The translations under genes were made by a program, and so were the position numbers. From assembly GCA_015039365.1 (NCBI GenBank), contig WION01000129.1, positions 1 to 64,000 on the forward strand: a stretch of DNA of 64,000 nucleotides. Reading direction: 5' to 3'. Source of the DNA: Amanita rubescens (taxonomy: Eukaryota > Basidiomycota > Agaricomycetes > Agaricales > Amanitaceae). Positions 1 through 10,674 of the stretch are shown piece after piece (within the stretch, counting starts at the first letter, position 1; every line of letters begins with the position of its first letter). Below the pieces are notes generated by a model. The model saw nothing but the letters and a program-made list of their open reading frames with translations. It made no database searches and was not told the origin of the DNA.

Positions 1-182
1 CCATTGAAATTCTATTTTGAATGGCCCAAGGTATCACTGAGAAATCTAGTCCTCAATAATTAAACTGACAAAATACCACCTTGTAAGAACAATACCCATC
101 AATCTTTAGAAAATCGTTCAAAAACAAATCCAAACGGATAGAGTACAAAATCTTCGTTGGTCCCCATTCTCCACAGGCCGAC

Positions 183-579
183 GTGGGCGAAATTGGAGAT
201 ATTGGGGTCGAAAGTTCAGATACACAGGAAGTTATTGATACCCTAAACTTTCAACGCACAATAGAACGGCCGAAAAACTACGAAAAACACCAGGTTTATT
301 ATAAGACTGAAGACGGCTGGAGATATGCAGACAAACGTAGGCATGACAATGGCAAACCCTACACCCGACATCCGGAAATCTCATTGTATTTCTTGGACGA
401 CTTTTCATTCACATGGAGAAACGCTAGAAACTACTCTGCCAACAGCAAGCGCCGAACGTCTAAGCAACTCGATTCAACATCTGGAGGGGGAGATCATGAT
501 GCAGTTGAGCCAAGTCACGGTACGAGAATGCCAAGAACCGAACTTGAAAGCATTCTTACCTAGCAACGATAGATGGTGA
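183..579 (+). CDS. Coding-like stretch upstream of the JmjC gene, function unknown
   Basis: Two overlapping open frames cover this stretch (183-563 and 325-579). They look like two exons: the first frame ends near a GTAGGC donor-like site at about 338, and the second reads on to a TGA at 577-579 with a hydrophilic, Leu/Gln/Glu-rich tail. They may be 5' exons of the JmjC gene at 705 or the remnant of a separate gene. I could not join them to 705 in phase with a convincing intron. The first frame starts with GTG rather than ATG, so if it is real its start lies outside it. An identical copy lies at 42929-43325 on the minus strand. Confidence 0.3.
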
Positions 580-704
580 CTCACAAAAACCGAAAAAACG
601 AGCTCGAACAGACTCGATGACCTTCGATCGCAGCAGTAATATGATCCGCTCCTCTCTACCAAGAAACAAGTCTCTGAAAATATATTTTAGCTCCCTCATG
701 GATC

Positions 705-1814
705 ATGGAAGAATATCATCGGTGGCAGAGTAAGGATATCACCGACGCTGCGCACCCAACGCTGCATGAACAAGGGCGGAAAATCCTTTCGAAGTTAGTG
801 ACGGTCCTATCCAGGTCCTCGGAATCGGTCCCTTCATGGCCACATGGGCCAGAATTAAAACATATCATCATTATCCAAGCTCAGAGTGCCGGACACCTCT
901 CGAAGGAGGACTCGGACAAACCAGACATGTCGCATGTCATAACGGACTTATCTGAGGCGAGAAGAAATGGCGACCATGCCAGTATTGTCAATTTTTTACG
1001 CAATGGTCCCGCAAACCACACCCCGATCGAAAAGCTGTTAAAATTGTTTCCCTTGTCTGGAGACAGTTCGGGTGAAAAGGTTCTCCAGATTGGCGCTCTC
1101 ACCATTCCTGCATCATCCTCTGGCCTAGATAAAGTTAACCTATTACCGAACCTGGTCGAGGACTGTACGGAGTTTGTGTGCGAGAGGAAAACGGAAAAGA
1201 AGAAATCAGACCATGACTCGCTCTTACCGTGGGCCTGGGCAAGCTGTCTTATCCCGATAGGAGCCATCACAGGCCCCCATACAGATTACTGCGGATCGTC
1301 CCAGCTCATCCAGCATATCAATGGACGAAAACTCTGGCTTTGTTGGCCTCCCACCCCGAGCAATCTTGATATCTACGTGCGAGAGCATTTTTCAGGGCTC
1401 ACTACCTTTTCAACCGAAGACGCCATTGATCGATTAGAAGGGTTGGAGTTGTTGCTGTTGGACGATGAACAAACACGTTTTATCCTGCCCGGAGGGACGA
1501 TCCACGCAGTACTCACCTTTAGCCAAAGTTGCCATACTGGGCTGAAGCTTTGCCGTATTGAAGATCTTGACGTGGCAAGGAAGATGTACAAGATTGAGTC
1601 AGAGACTATGAACGAAGAGGAGTTAGACGATAATATGTTTGAACACTACCAGGATTACTTCAAGGACCTGAAGGAGGAACTGAAATTGTGGGGTGAGCTG
1701 CGGAAGAAGAGCAAAAACAAGGAGGTCAATGAAGAGATTCGGCAGTGGATAGGTGTCGTAAAAAACTACTTGAAGGTTCACTCCAAATCGTTGTTCCGGA
1801 AAAGACGTACATAG
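705..1814 (+). CDS. JmjC-type Fe(II)/2-oxoglutarate dioxygenase-like protein (left copy)
   Basis: Single open frame of 369 residues starting at ATG 705. The C-terminal half matches the KDM2/PHF8 style of JmjC fold: an iron-binding H192-x-D194 in a 'PHTDYCGSS' segment, a GRKLW segment with K209 as a possible 2-oxoglutarate ligand, a PPTPSNL stretch, and the third iron ligand H267 in 'LPGGTIHAV'. JmjC enzymes of this kind hydroxylate or demethylate proteins, typically histone lysines, in the nucleus; the substrate here is unknown. No PHD, F-box or zinc-finger partner domain is seen. The last 80 residues are charged and probably helical. The gene sits inside a repeat unit and has an identical inverted copy at 41694-42803, so it behaves like repeat cargo. 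Upstream coding exons (183-579) are possible. The JmjC call is firm; the histone role is inference. Confidence 0.75.
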   Translation: MEEYHRWQSKDITDAAHPTLHEQGRKILSKLVTVLSRSSESVPSWPHGPELKHIIIIQAQSAGHLSKEDSDKPDMSHVITDLSEARRNGDHASIVNFLRNGPANHTPIEKLLKLFPLSGDSSGEKVLQIGALTIPASSSGLDKVNLLPNLVEDCTEFVCERKTEKKKSDHDSLLPWAWASCLIPIGAITGPHTDYCGSSQLIQHINGRKLWLCWPPTPSNLDIYVREHFSGLTTFSTEDAIDRLEGLELLLLDDEQTRFILPGGTIHAVLTFSQSCHTGLKLCRIEDLDVARKMYKIESETMNEEELDDNMFEHYQDYFKDLKEELKLWGELRKKSKNKEVNEEIRQWIGVVKNYLKVHSKSLFRKRRT

Positions 1815-2514
1815 CAAGAATTCTTTACGTATTAGCTTAGCTTGAGTCGTCACAAATTGAGGTTGTTGACACATAAGTAGGAATACAAAAAGACAAGACT
1901 TAGTGCAACGTTCGAAGAAAAAAGAGAGCTCACACCGCAGCCCAAATGATTTATTAATAAAGACGAAATACAAGAGATGCGTACGCAGAGCGATTGAACT
2001 TGTAAAGCTGCCAAAGCAAAGAACGTTGGCTACAGCGAGGACGACGGAATTTGAGCGAGGCAGGATATGTACATGGATGGCGTTCACAGCCTTCTATCAG
2101 GGAAAAACGGGGCAAAACCGATTCAGTGGCGTGCAGAACAAGAAAGAGGCAAAATGGTGACTTACGGGGGTAGAGCTCAATATAGCAATCAAGACGTACG
2201 CGAGTGAACGCTTTTAGGCGGAATCTGATGTCCAATGACATTTTTCAGTGACTTGCAAACGCAAAACGTGTGTCAGCTTGCCAGAATTGCCAGAACTATG
2301 CCGATTCTCTCCTTCCGTGGAACGGGTGACGTGCGATCAAACCCGCCAAACAACACCTGACGATTACGTTCGTAGGCGTACGTTGCGAGAGGAGAGATAA
2401 CTGCGAGGAAGGTGAGCCTGCAGTTGGATATGTATCTGCCAAATTGGGCGAACGCGAGTGTATCGCGACTGACGGTATGGAGGAAAATTTCCAAAGGATG
2501 TATTGAGCAACTTT

Positions 2515-2587
2515 CTATCATGAAAATAGGGGACTAAAGGAATCGGTTAGCTTGCAATATGCAAATTGAGAGAAATGGAACGCTTAC
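2515..2587 (-). repeat. Intron-like 73-bp module
   Basis: Read on the minus strand this is GTAAGCG... with a GCTAACC branch-like word and a CATGATAG end, followed by AAAGTTGCTCAAT. It is the mirror copy of 40921-40993 and belongs to a family of 72-73-bp segments shared by all repeat units in the window. Confidence 0.6.
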
Positions 2588-3557
2588 AGTCCTGGTGATA
2601 GAAGGAACGGCACGGGATGCGCATTTCATGCATAAAAAGTTGGAGGATGCGTTGAAAATAAAGAAGGACGCTCGAAGCCGATCGTAGAGGACTCGAATGC
2701 GCTGGCAAATAAGAGAGAACCCGCCACCAACGCGCACAACGTCAGCAAGAAAGCAAACGACGCGGTATCAGAACTGGACATATTGAAGCTTCTGAATTTC
2801 ATGGAGCAACTTTCTATCGCGGTGATAAAGAATTAGAGCGACCGGTCAGCTTACGAGACGCAAATTTAGTAAATGGCGTATTCAAGTCACTATGGATCGT
2901 CCCAGCCCGGGCCAGCTGGGCAGAATGTGCCGGTAACTCTTGACACTACAGGAAAACAGCAGATTCAAGGCTGGTCTCCGGGAGATATCCAATTCAGGAC
3001 GAAAAGACCAAATCCCTCACATGAAGTCGCTGCTGCGGACAAGACACCTATCTCGGCTTGAACGCATTCAGGGAGGACCTGGGAGAATTTTGAAGAAAGA
3101 GACGCTGGAGGCTCAGGTTCCATACCTCGACCGCGTTTTTGGCAGTCGCCGATGCTCCCGACGATTCTTCCGCTATGCTAGCAGCAATCCACGTCGTCGC
3201 CATCCACTGTGGATGAACGAGGATGGACATTCGGTTGCAGTTCAGGTGTTACATTCCCGTTTTAAAACCAATTCACAACCTGGCTTCCTTCGACAACCTG
3301 AGGAACCGATCATAAGCGACACAACAAAGGTTGCATGGAATCTAACCTATGAATGAACCGTTGAAAGAGTAAGGTAAGCCTGGCCAATCAGTAAATCAGC
3401 AAGATGGTGCGCATGTTCGATTGAGAAAGGGTAACCCGAAAGTCTAGCCCCTGGGAGCGACGCAACGTCTAACTCCTGTGGTTTCTGCGTGAGGATGACA
3501 TAAGAGGAAGGTGAAGAGAGGAGAGACGCTGAGTCCCAGTGCGAAATGTGACCTGAG

Positions 3558-3634
3558 TCTCTCTCAAGCTCTCTTAGGCTCTCTTAGGCTCTCTTAGGCT
3601 CTCTTTGTCTCTCTTTGTCTCTCTTTGTCTCTCT
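3558..3634. repeat. 10-bp tandem repeat (CTCTCTTAGG / CTCTCTTTGT)
   Basis: About eight copies of a decamer whose last four bases vary. The same minisatellite occurs at 39874-39950 (mirror copy), 43569-43668 and 45730-45809, each time near the start of a repeat unit, so it marks unit boundaries. Confidence 0.9.
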
Positions 3635-4297
3635 GCGCGCTCCATCGAGGCTCTCTAGGCTCGTCTCACACTGTTACCATCATCCAACAGCAGTCAACTT
3701 CAGCTGGGATTATGCCCAAGGTATGATCTATTCGGCTAGTTTTGATGACTGCTCTGTTCCCCCCTCTCTGTGTCTTGATCTATGTTGCGCTGCTTCAGAG
3801 CTTCTTCTGGCGCGCAATTCAAGAAATAGATCCTAATTCGCTGTTGTGGAGCTTCAGAGCTTCTTCTGGCCCATGGCGTAAAAGGCGAACTAGGGACAAT
3901 CAAGAGGATTAAGAGAAGTCTGACCAACTATGTGTAGGTAGACAAGTCCCCCAGAGCCACAAGGGGAACCTGCAAGCTAGATCATGCACTCCAGGCAGCT
4001 ACAAAAAGGTTATTTAAACCTAAGAATGACATCACTGAAAGGCAAGCATATCAAGGTTGGAGGTTGTCTCTCTCTCAATCCTCATCTGTTCATCATCAGA
4101 TACACAAAGCCACTTCCTGATAAGGTGTTTAGGCAGGTTGAGGATGAATTATTCAACAGAGAGCTAAGTGAGGAAGAAAGGGAAGGGGGGGGGAACTGGG
4201 AAAGAAAAGATTCAGGTGGAGGGGTAAGAGGCGAATGAACACTAACTTTTTATGCATGAAACACGCATCATGTGCTGTTCCTTCTATCACCAGGCCC

Positions 4298-4672
4298 GTA
4301 AGTGCTCCATTCTCTCAATTTGCGTCTCGCACGCTAACCGATTCCTTTAATTATGTATCTTCACGATAGAAAGTTGCTCAATGGAATTTGGAAGCATTCC
4401 TCTCAGTAAGTCCAGCCCTAATACCACGTCGTTCGCTTTCTCGCTGACATTGTTGCCATGCTGGTGGCACATTCTCTCTTATTCGGCGCATGCGACCCCT
4501 CTATCGTTGGCTTCTCACTTTTTTCTTCACTCAAATTCATCCTTCAACCTTCTATGCACGAAACACGCATCCAGTGCCATTCCTTCTATCACCGGGCCCG
4601 TAAGTGCTCCATTTCTCTCAATTCGTGCCTCGCACGCTAAACGATTGATTTAATTCAGTATTTTCGCGATAG
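4298..4672 (+). repeat. Two intron-like modules separated by a 230-bp exon-like segment
   Basis: Bases 4298-4369 and 4600-4672 each begin GTAAGTGCTCC, contain CACGCTAA(C/A)C as a branch-point-like word and end in CGATAG followed by AAAGTT. The 230 bp between them is open in one frame, but 230 is not a multiple of three and the phases at the two ends do not match, so a chain of coding exons is not supported. Mirror copies lie at 38836-39210 and a parallel pair at 44571-44945. Confidence 0.65.
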
Positions 4673-5153
4673 AAAGTTCCCCAACGCGTCCTTCTGTCAT
4701 TTTTCTCTATAAGGCCGGTCACAATATCGTCTTGTTCTCCCCCCAACCCACGTTGACCAGCGCGTTCGCCCAATTTGGTAGGCACGTCACGCGTGACGGC
4801 ACTCTTATACTACTATGGCCGTGTCAATCAAACGTCCATCCTCTCATTACTTGTTCATCCACAGGTTATATCTATGAACAGTTCCTTGCAGCCCTTGCAG
4901 TTGTGGACTCAAACGTTCAACACTGAACTAGTAGTAATACAGAAAAATATCGATACGTCACATATGCACATAGCAGACATAAGAGTGAACTGAAATGAAT
5001 ACTAAGCATGGAACGGTGGTTACAGTAAAGGGAATATAGTAAAAGGCATACTTTGAGCTCAGTACTCTCCCACTGCTGCTGTCATTCAGGGAGCTATAAT
5101 CAAAGGAATACGGCATAGTCATAGGAAAGTTCAAAGTAATAGTACAATACTGG

Positions 5154-7949
5154 TCACGGATTGACCGGAATTTGGCCACGAATTGATGCTCGCGTTCTTC
5201 TCAACGACCTAGGCAACTTTTCCAAGATAGTATCATACCAGGCTAGTGGCTTGTTGACGTCCAAGTCCGAGTTCTGCGTTTGCGGTTCAAAATTGTTGCT
5301 ACTTGAAGTACTAATACCTGACGCATCGCTCTGCACAGTGCGATGTCCAAGCGGGCTCGGGACTACCGGGCTATTCCCTTCCGTTATGAATTCAATGAGG
5401 TGACGGCGTAAGTATTGCCGGAAGCACTGCAGCATCGAAGCTTCATCCTCTTGAGATAGCCAATCAGGTAAAACCACCGGGTATATTACGGAGTGGCAGC
5501 CGCGAGCCTGTATTGATGACGTCTTCCCGAGAACCTTTGTTAAAAGGTGCCAGCATACAGGGCAGCAAAGCTTTGATACTGATATTGTTCCTGTTTCCAG
5601 TTCCTAAAGATGACGGTCGATCAAGGACCTTCCATGTGATGCACAAGATGCGTACCAGACAAACTTCCCGCAGCTCCTTGTCGTTATTGAGATTCATTTT
5701 CGATTGGTCTTTACGCCGACGAAAATACTCCGCAAGTGCCGCAATCACTGCCTCGCAATGCATGATCGCAGAAAATGGGTGTCCTGGAGTATCTTTTTCT
5801 TCTTTCACATTCTGGAAACCTTTTACAATCCTGAATGCTTCGCCCTGGTTCCACGACCCGGGGTCTTCATCGATCAGCTTACGTTCCAAGACGTCAATAA
5901 TTTGATCAATGGTGCGTCCTTCTGGTATAGCACAGCCCAGTGGGCCTGATTGATTATCCGATTCATCCAAGAGTGCACGGGTCATGACTTGCCGGTACTG
6001 GGACCAAGTCGGCTGCATGTACTGTAAGTGGTTGACGTCGAGAAATCTTATCTTGACGTCAGGTTGTTTAGGTATCCCGGCGCCAAGAAATTCCAGATTG
6101 CGCCTTGCGATGATTTGAAAAATCAAAGTTCTGACCCAATTCACAAATATATCAATTTTGTGATGGACATCAACCTACATCAGTTTGATCAGCCTTTTCA
6201 CGGTGTTTAGGCTATGCACATCTGCATACCTTGCTCGATTCCAACAATTTCATGTTAGGGTCAACATCGCGTTGGTTCTCGTCGGACTCGCCGAAGCCGA
6301 CGTCGGGTTTTCCAGCTGACGTGGCTTCGCTAGCTGTCGTGGTTTCGGTAGCTGGCGTTGTTTCGGTAGTTGGCGTTGTTTCGGTAGCTGTCGTTGTTTC
6401 AGTAGCTGTTGTGGTTCCGCTAGCTGGTGTGGCTTCGGTAGCTGGCGTGGTTCGCGTGGTATTTCGCCTTATCCCGTTCTCGTACCCATACTCTAGATAC
6501 TCATCATGATATGCGTAGATAGGCATCAGATGGGTCAGGATCTTCTTCCCGTCGTTTGAAATGACCTCGATATGACGTTTGAACGCCGTCGAGCATAAGA
6601 TGTAAGTGAGGAGTCGGGTGATTCCTGCGACCACGGGGAGAACTTGCGCGTTCTCTTCGTTCTTGCCATAATTCAATGAGGAGAGGAATGATCCAAATGC
6701 GAGAAGAGTAACATGAACGAGTTGGTGAAACTCTGCCGCCGTTTCTTTGGTATAGAGCGGTCCATTGCCATAGATTGGTCCGCTCCCAGATCCAGCCTGT
6801 TCCATCAGGAGCGGAAATTCATCCTGCCCTGGGGGAAATGCTGAGCGATCGGGAGACCTGGCAAGAGTACGCTGTAAAGCCACCATAGTTGAACGGTTAG
6901 AGATAAGGAACATGGCTAGTGTCCTGTCGCTTTTGCCTCGAGAAGCCATTTTGGCATTGTTCCAGTCATCGTATTTATCAATTTCGCGTTGGAAGGCCTT
7001 GATGTGATTTTTCCAGTTATAGATAAGGGCGAGCCCCGACCAGCAGGAGATGCGTTTGTACATCTTCCGCCAACATGATGACACAACATAGTTGAAAAAC
7101 CGACTGGCATATATGTCCCGCTGCGGCAAGTCCTTCGTGCTCTTGTATTGGCTAAGGTAATCAGTCATCGTCGCCGCATGGTCTTGTATATTTAACCGCC
7201 TTCTGTCATGCCAGATGAGATTTGTAAATGTGAGCCAACACAAATGCCTACAATGTTGCACAATACCAATGATCAGAGTTATCTCTGATATCTGGCCAAT
7301 AACTACGTCCTGTAGGCGGGACCCTAATCGTGAAGTTTGCACCCTGAGAGGCAATGCCTGTGGAGTTACACATGGCGGCCACTTGTAACGGCGCAGCCTT
7401 ATTTGCCTTTTGCAGGCGATTCGAAAGATCTTCAAGATGAACTTTTACAGCTCCTCCAGACTGGACCTGTGCTGCATGGTTGGCTTGATCATCGTCTTGA
7501 AGGACTTCTAGTGACTGGGAAGCGAGAAAGCTAATCCTGTCTGCCGACGTATAGCAGGCACTGACGATCTCATCGTCCCGGACAAGCAGTGCGGTTATGG
7601 AATCCAGCCCCAAAAGGTCCAACTCCCTCTCGGCCTCCTGTTCAGTGCACAGGACCGTAGAGCGGTATCGAGCGAAGCTAGATCTTTCTGCGGAAGTATC
7701 AAACTCACGCATGGATATATCGCCATTCCCGTTCCTCAAGGTACAGGTGAGCCGTAGCAAGTTTGTAATCATGGTGAATTCGGGGAGTTCAGGTAGAGGA
7801 CTGGCCTTAGGGCCGGACATTTCCTTGTAAGAGAGATTAAACTTGATCTGTGCGCTAGGCTCTAACTCACTTTGATCATAGGACAGAAGAACAGCGTGGG
7901 CGTTGGCAGTCGTATACTCGATGTCGTGACACAAAGAACGTGAGAACAA
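5154..7949 (-). CDS. OTT_1508-like nucleic-acid deaminase family protein (gene A)
   Basis: Four exons can be joined in phase: 7949-7252, 7202-6230, 6174-5656 and 5603-5154, with introns of 49, 55 and 52 nt having GT...AG ends; the total is 2,640 nt. The third exon carries the zinc/proton-shuttle motif HCEA (about residue 695), and the fourth opens with SVSKLCCPVCW (about residues 739-748), then RGCH and LPDWL. This HCE...CCPxCW layout is the catalytic signature of the OTT_1508-like deaminase family, which is expanded in Agaricomycetes. A Thr/Glu-rich tract from an 18-bp repeat lies between the N-terminal and catalytic parts. The start is uncertain: the open frame begins at TTG 7949, its first ATG is at 7820, and an upstream exon is possible. 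Substrate and role are unknown. Gene B is a paralogue with matching intron sites. Confidence 0.72.
6322..6455. repeat. 18-bp coding tandem repeat in gene A
   Basis: About seven degenerate copies of an 18-bp unit (core GTAGCTGGCGTTGTTTCG) encode alternating Thr, Glu, Ala and Pro on the minus strand. The right-arm copy (37,080-37,195) has a different copy number and an in-frame TGA, so the array is unstable. Confidence 0.85.
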
Positions 7950-8945
7950 TAACGTTCAACGTGGGCCAATCACTGTCAGTGAATATTGAATGCAAGTCAT
8001 CGTACGCAAAGGAGGGGTGGCATCGTAGAGCATCCTTCCGACGCCGCGGGTAGTAGTACTAACGTTCGGAGCCGTCACGGTCGCCGCCCCTGGAGGCCTG
8101 AGGCCTGATGATCTGCACCGACTCCTCATCGGGCTCGCATATGATCGGTACGTACAATTGAATGACTTACTTAAGCCGCAAGGCCCCCCGGCGTTCAACT
8201 TCATGCACGGCCAGCGCTGCTCTTTCTTCCCTTCTTTTGATATTTTGATTGCTATTCTCAATGCACAGGAACCTTGAATGCCACAGCGCAATACAAGCAC
8301 GACCAAAAAATTGTATCTCCAGTCAGGACTCGGTAATGCGACAACGTGAGAAATCTAGTAATCAATACTATACTTACCTTGCTTGCAAGGTCCGCCATTG
8401 CTTCCGAGTCGGTTCTATTGGTTCTTCCTACACATAAACTCAGCGCACTCTCGCGTCCCCGTTTAGTGATTTTGCCATCGTATGTCGTTTCCGCCGCATA
8501 GATCCACTCGCTCCCAATTGCAATCATATTTACTCACCCCTCTCCATATTGCGGCTAAGTTTCTGTTACGGGCGCAAGCTTCCCAATGGCCTCGTAACCC
8601 ATGGTGCCCCTCCCCACTTCCCCCATCCTCTGTTATTCTACGTACCCTTCTCGGCTTCCAGTGGAACGTATTCCCACTCCTAATAGAAAGTCCCAATCTT
8701 AAACACATTTGTATAATATATCACACTAATCATTATCCTACCACGTAATTAGTTGCGTCAAAAAGTACCGCACCATCACCCCCAACCTGTTCTCTCTATG
8801 CCTGCATTCCCCACGCCTCCTGGTTTGCCCTGTAGCCAACCTTTTAAATGATTCATTACGTTTGCCCATTGTGCCACATTACTGCTTGTTCAAATATATT
8901 CAAGCGGTCGTTTAAGATTCTACTCTATTTTCCTTCAGCTTGAGG
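7950..8945. other. Region with no recognised gene
   Basis: It may contain the promoter or a 5' exon of gene A. The open frames seen (for example 8258-8527 on the minus strand) show no family I recognise. Confidence 0.4.
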
Positions 8946-9973
8946 TCAATGCATTGTTAAACCCTCTCTCCAGTTGTTTGACTCATCGCGGTCTTCGGGA
9001 TCGCCGTCGGCGCTGCTTGCAGTAGTTTTCATGCTTGAGCTGCTTTGCGTAGAACAGTGCAAGCTTCCCTTGACCGTCCTAGCTTCCTCTACCAAGAGCT
9101 TCTGGATTTCGCTGTGAAGGAGGGCCCGGAAGGTATTTCCCATCTTGGTTCGGATGTGTGGAGCAGTTCCCTTCGGCAGGGCTACTCGATAAACAGTGTA
9201 ATGATGGCTTTGCTCCTCCAAACTGGACAAAACCCAGTGATCATCAGTGATCATCAGTAGTCACTGGTGTTTATTTCCATTCTTGATTATCCATGAAGAA
9301 TTGTCATGATCATTGGTGATCATTGGTGATCATTAATGAATTGTGATGATCCTTAATGAATTGTTGTGAACATCAGTTATCAGATTTTGCCATATCTTGT
9401 TACTTTACTTGTTGTTGATGGTGAACAATGGTGAACACTCATTAAAAGCAATTTCTGTGCAATTTTAACCAGTCACGGTTCATCATAACTTATTCATGAT
9501 CACCAGTGGTTCACCTGTGATCATCCATGATCTTAGCATTGCTATGACAAGTTTCACTCTCTCAAACTGGAAAAAATCCAGTGATCGTCTGTGGTCAATG
9601 ATGTTCATTTCCATTCTTGATGATCCATGAATAATTGCCACAATCGATGTCAATGGCCTGAAAGTATGCTACTACATGATTGTTCATGAGAGCCCAAGTC
9701 AAAGGGGGGAAAAGCAATCATGAGGGATCATCATGAATCACTCCCATTCATGATGATTCATCACAGTTCATCATGATACATCATGATCGTGCATGATCAT
9801 CAATGATCATCATGTTTCATTGCCATTTTTGGCAATGGAATGGGTTTTGTCCAATTTCGCGGCACATAGATGGCCGCGAACAGCCAGCTTCTGATCCCCT
9901 TTGGTACTAGTCTCAGCCCGCAACGCAGCCAGAAACTCCCAGCATGCTGGACAACAGAGCTTCGACACCGAAA
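8946..9973 (-). pseudogene. Fragment of an OTT_1508-like deaminase (gene D) split by a MITE
   Basis: Reading on the minus strand from an acceptor-like CCCCAG before 9973, the frame gives VSVSKLCCPACW, the second catalytic motif of the family, then AVRGH. The frame is broken at 9869-9874 by the 660-bp element 9209-9868. On its other side the frame resumes at 9208 with HYTVYRVALP and a helical C-terminal region up to about 8946. Removing the element and one GATGGC copy makes the two halves continuous. No exon with the HCE motif was found upstream, so this is a 3' remnant as well as an interrupted gene. Confidence 0.7.
9209..9868. mobile_element. 660-bp MITE-like element with 28-bp terminal inverted repeats
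   Basis: The ends are imperfect inverted repeats of about 28 bp sharing the core TGGACAAAACCCA. They are flanked by a GATGGC direct repeat (9203-9208 and 9869-9874). The inside is non-coding and packed with TGATCAT and ATGATCC words, with a related internal end-like sequence near 9,566. The element interrupts a deaminase reading frame that becomes continuous without it. The superfamily is unclear: a 6-bp duplication fits neither hAT (8) nor Tc1/mariner (TA). Confidence 0.75.
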
Positions 9974-10674
9974 CTGGGGATTGAAGCAAGTGGATGACTC
10001 CTTGCCGTCGCATCATGATGACGACTGACACTGTTGAGCGCACCACATTCCCTTATTTGTAATCTTTCTTCCTACGAATTTCCACTGCCTACATAGCTTA
10101 TCATATAAGTAGGTAGTCGTTGTACGAATCGAGATGTAGTACATGCCCGGTGGCGGCCGCATTTGCAAGTTGATGATTTTAGTGCCGAATCGTATTGTTT
10201 GTTAGATTGCAAAATACTGCCCGGAGGTGCGTGATGAACTCGCGAGGGCGAGGCGTGAGATCTTGAGACTTGGGCGTTTCGCCCTTGCCACGAACTTGCG
10301 AGTCTCTCCAAGCCTTAACTTAACCCCTCTGTAAATTCTACTACCATCACCCGCTAGCATGACCTATTCCTGGAAGAGAAACATGAAGGAAACGATACCT
10401 GTGTCCCTTTTTTATTAATATTCAACAATATGACATTCTCTTGTCCTCCTTGAACGATTCGCCCTCCTTTCCTGTGTTCGGAAATGCTACGGCATGGCCT
10501 GGCGTCAAGCACGAACAAATATACGGTGACTAAGCCGCACGCAGCCTGAGTGGCCGATGAGTCATTGTTGCTTTGGACTCGCGGCGACGCCTCATCGCAT
10601 TTTGTGATATATTGTTGCGATTCACCGCCTTCAGTATGTATATCCTTCTCTTATCACAGGCGCTGTTCTTATTG
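9974..10674. other. Region with no recognised gene
   Basis: Lies between the deaminase fragment and the three-exon gene. It probably includes the promoter of the latter; no clear motif was found. Confidence 0.4.

Larger units (their letters stand above)
1815..5153. repeat. Low-coding repeat block of the inverted-repeat arm
   Basis: No convincing gene is seen here; the open frames are short and lack conserved motifs. The block contains an intron-like module in reverse orientation at 2515-2587, two in forward orientation at 4298-4369 and 4600-4672, and a 10-bp tandem array at 3558-3634. Stretches ending in a GCGTTCGCCCAATTTGG-like word occur in both orientations (near 2,440 and 4,765), so the arm contains an inner inverted repeat of its own. 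Related sequence recurs at 38,356-41,693 (inverted) and 43,640-45,530. Confidence 0.7.
1..6640. repeat. Left arm of a ~6.6-kb inverted repeat
   Basis: Bases 1 to about 6,640 reappear in reverse complement at about 36,870-43,509. Matching positions sum to 43,508 over most of the arm; the first bases are offset by 2 nt, and small indels occur near 5,340 and 6,150. The JmjC gene translates identically in both arms, so the outer 5 kb is nearly unchanged. Inside the deaminase gene (5,154-6,640) the arms have drifted: the right copy has stop codons and a shortened tandem repeat. Similarity fades at about 6,640 / 36,870. The arm starts at the window edge, so its true outer end is not visible. The loop between the arms is about 30 kb. 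A head-to-head assembly error is an alternative, but the differences between arms argue for a real duplication. Confidence 0.93.

Noticed and set aside
705..1814. TET/JBP-type dioxygenase tied to KDZ transposons
   Set aside because: The spacing of HxD and the LPGGxxH segment fits JmjC (KDM2/PHF8 type), and no KDZ transposase motif was found nearby.
4298..4672. A multi-exon protein gene made of the repeated 230-bp segments
   Set aside because: The open frame through each segment does not keep phase from one predicted junction to the next, so no single protein can be read across the modules.
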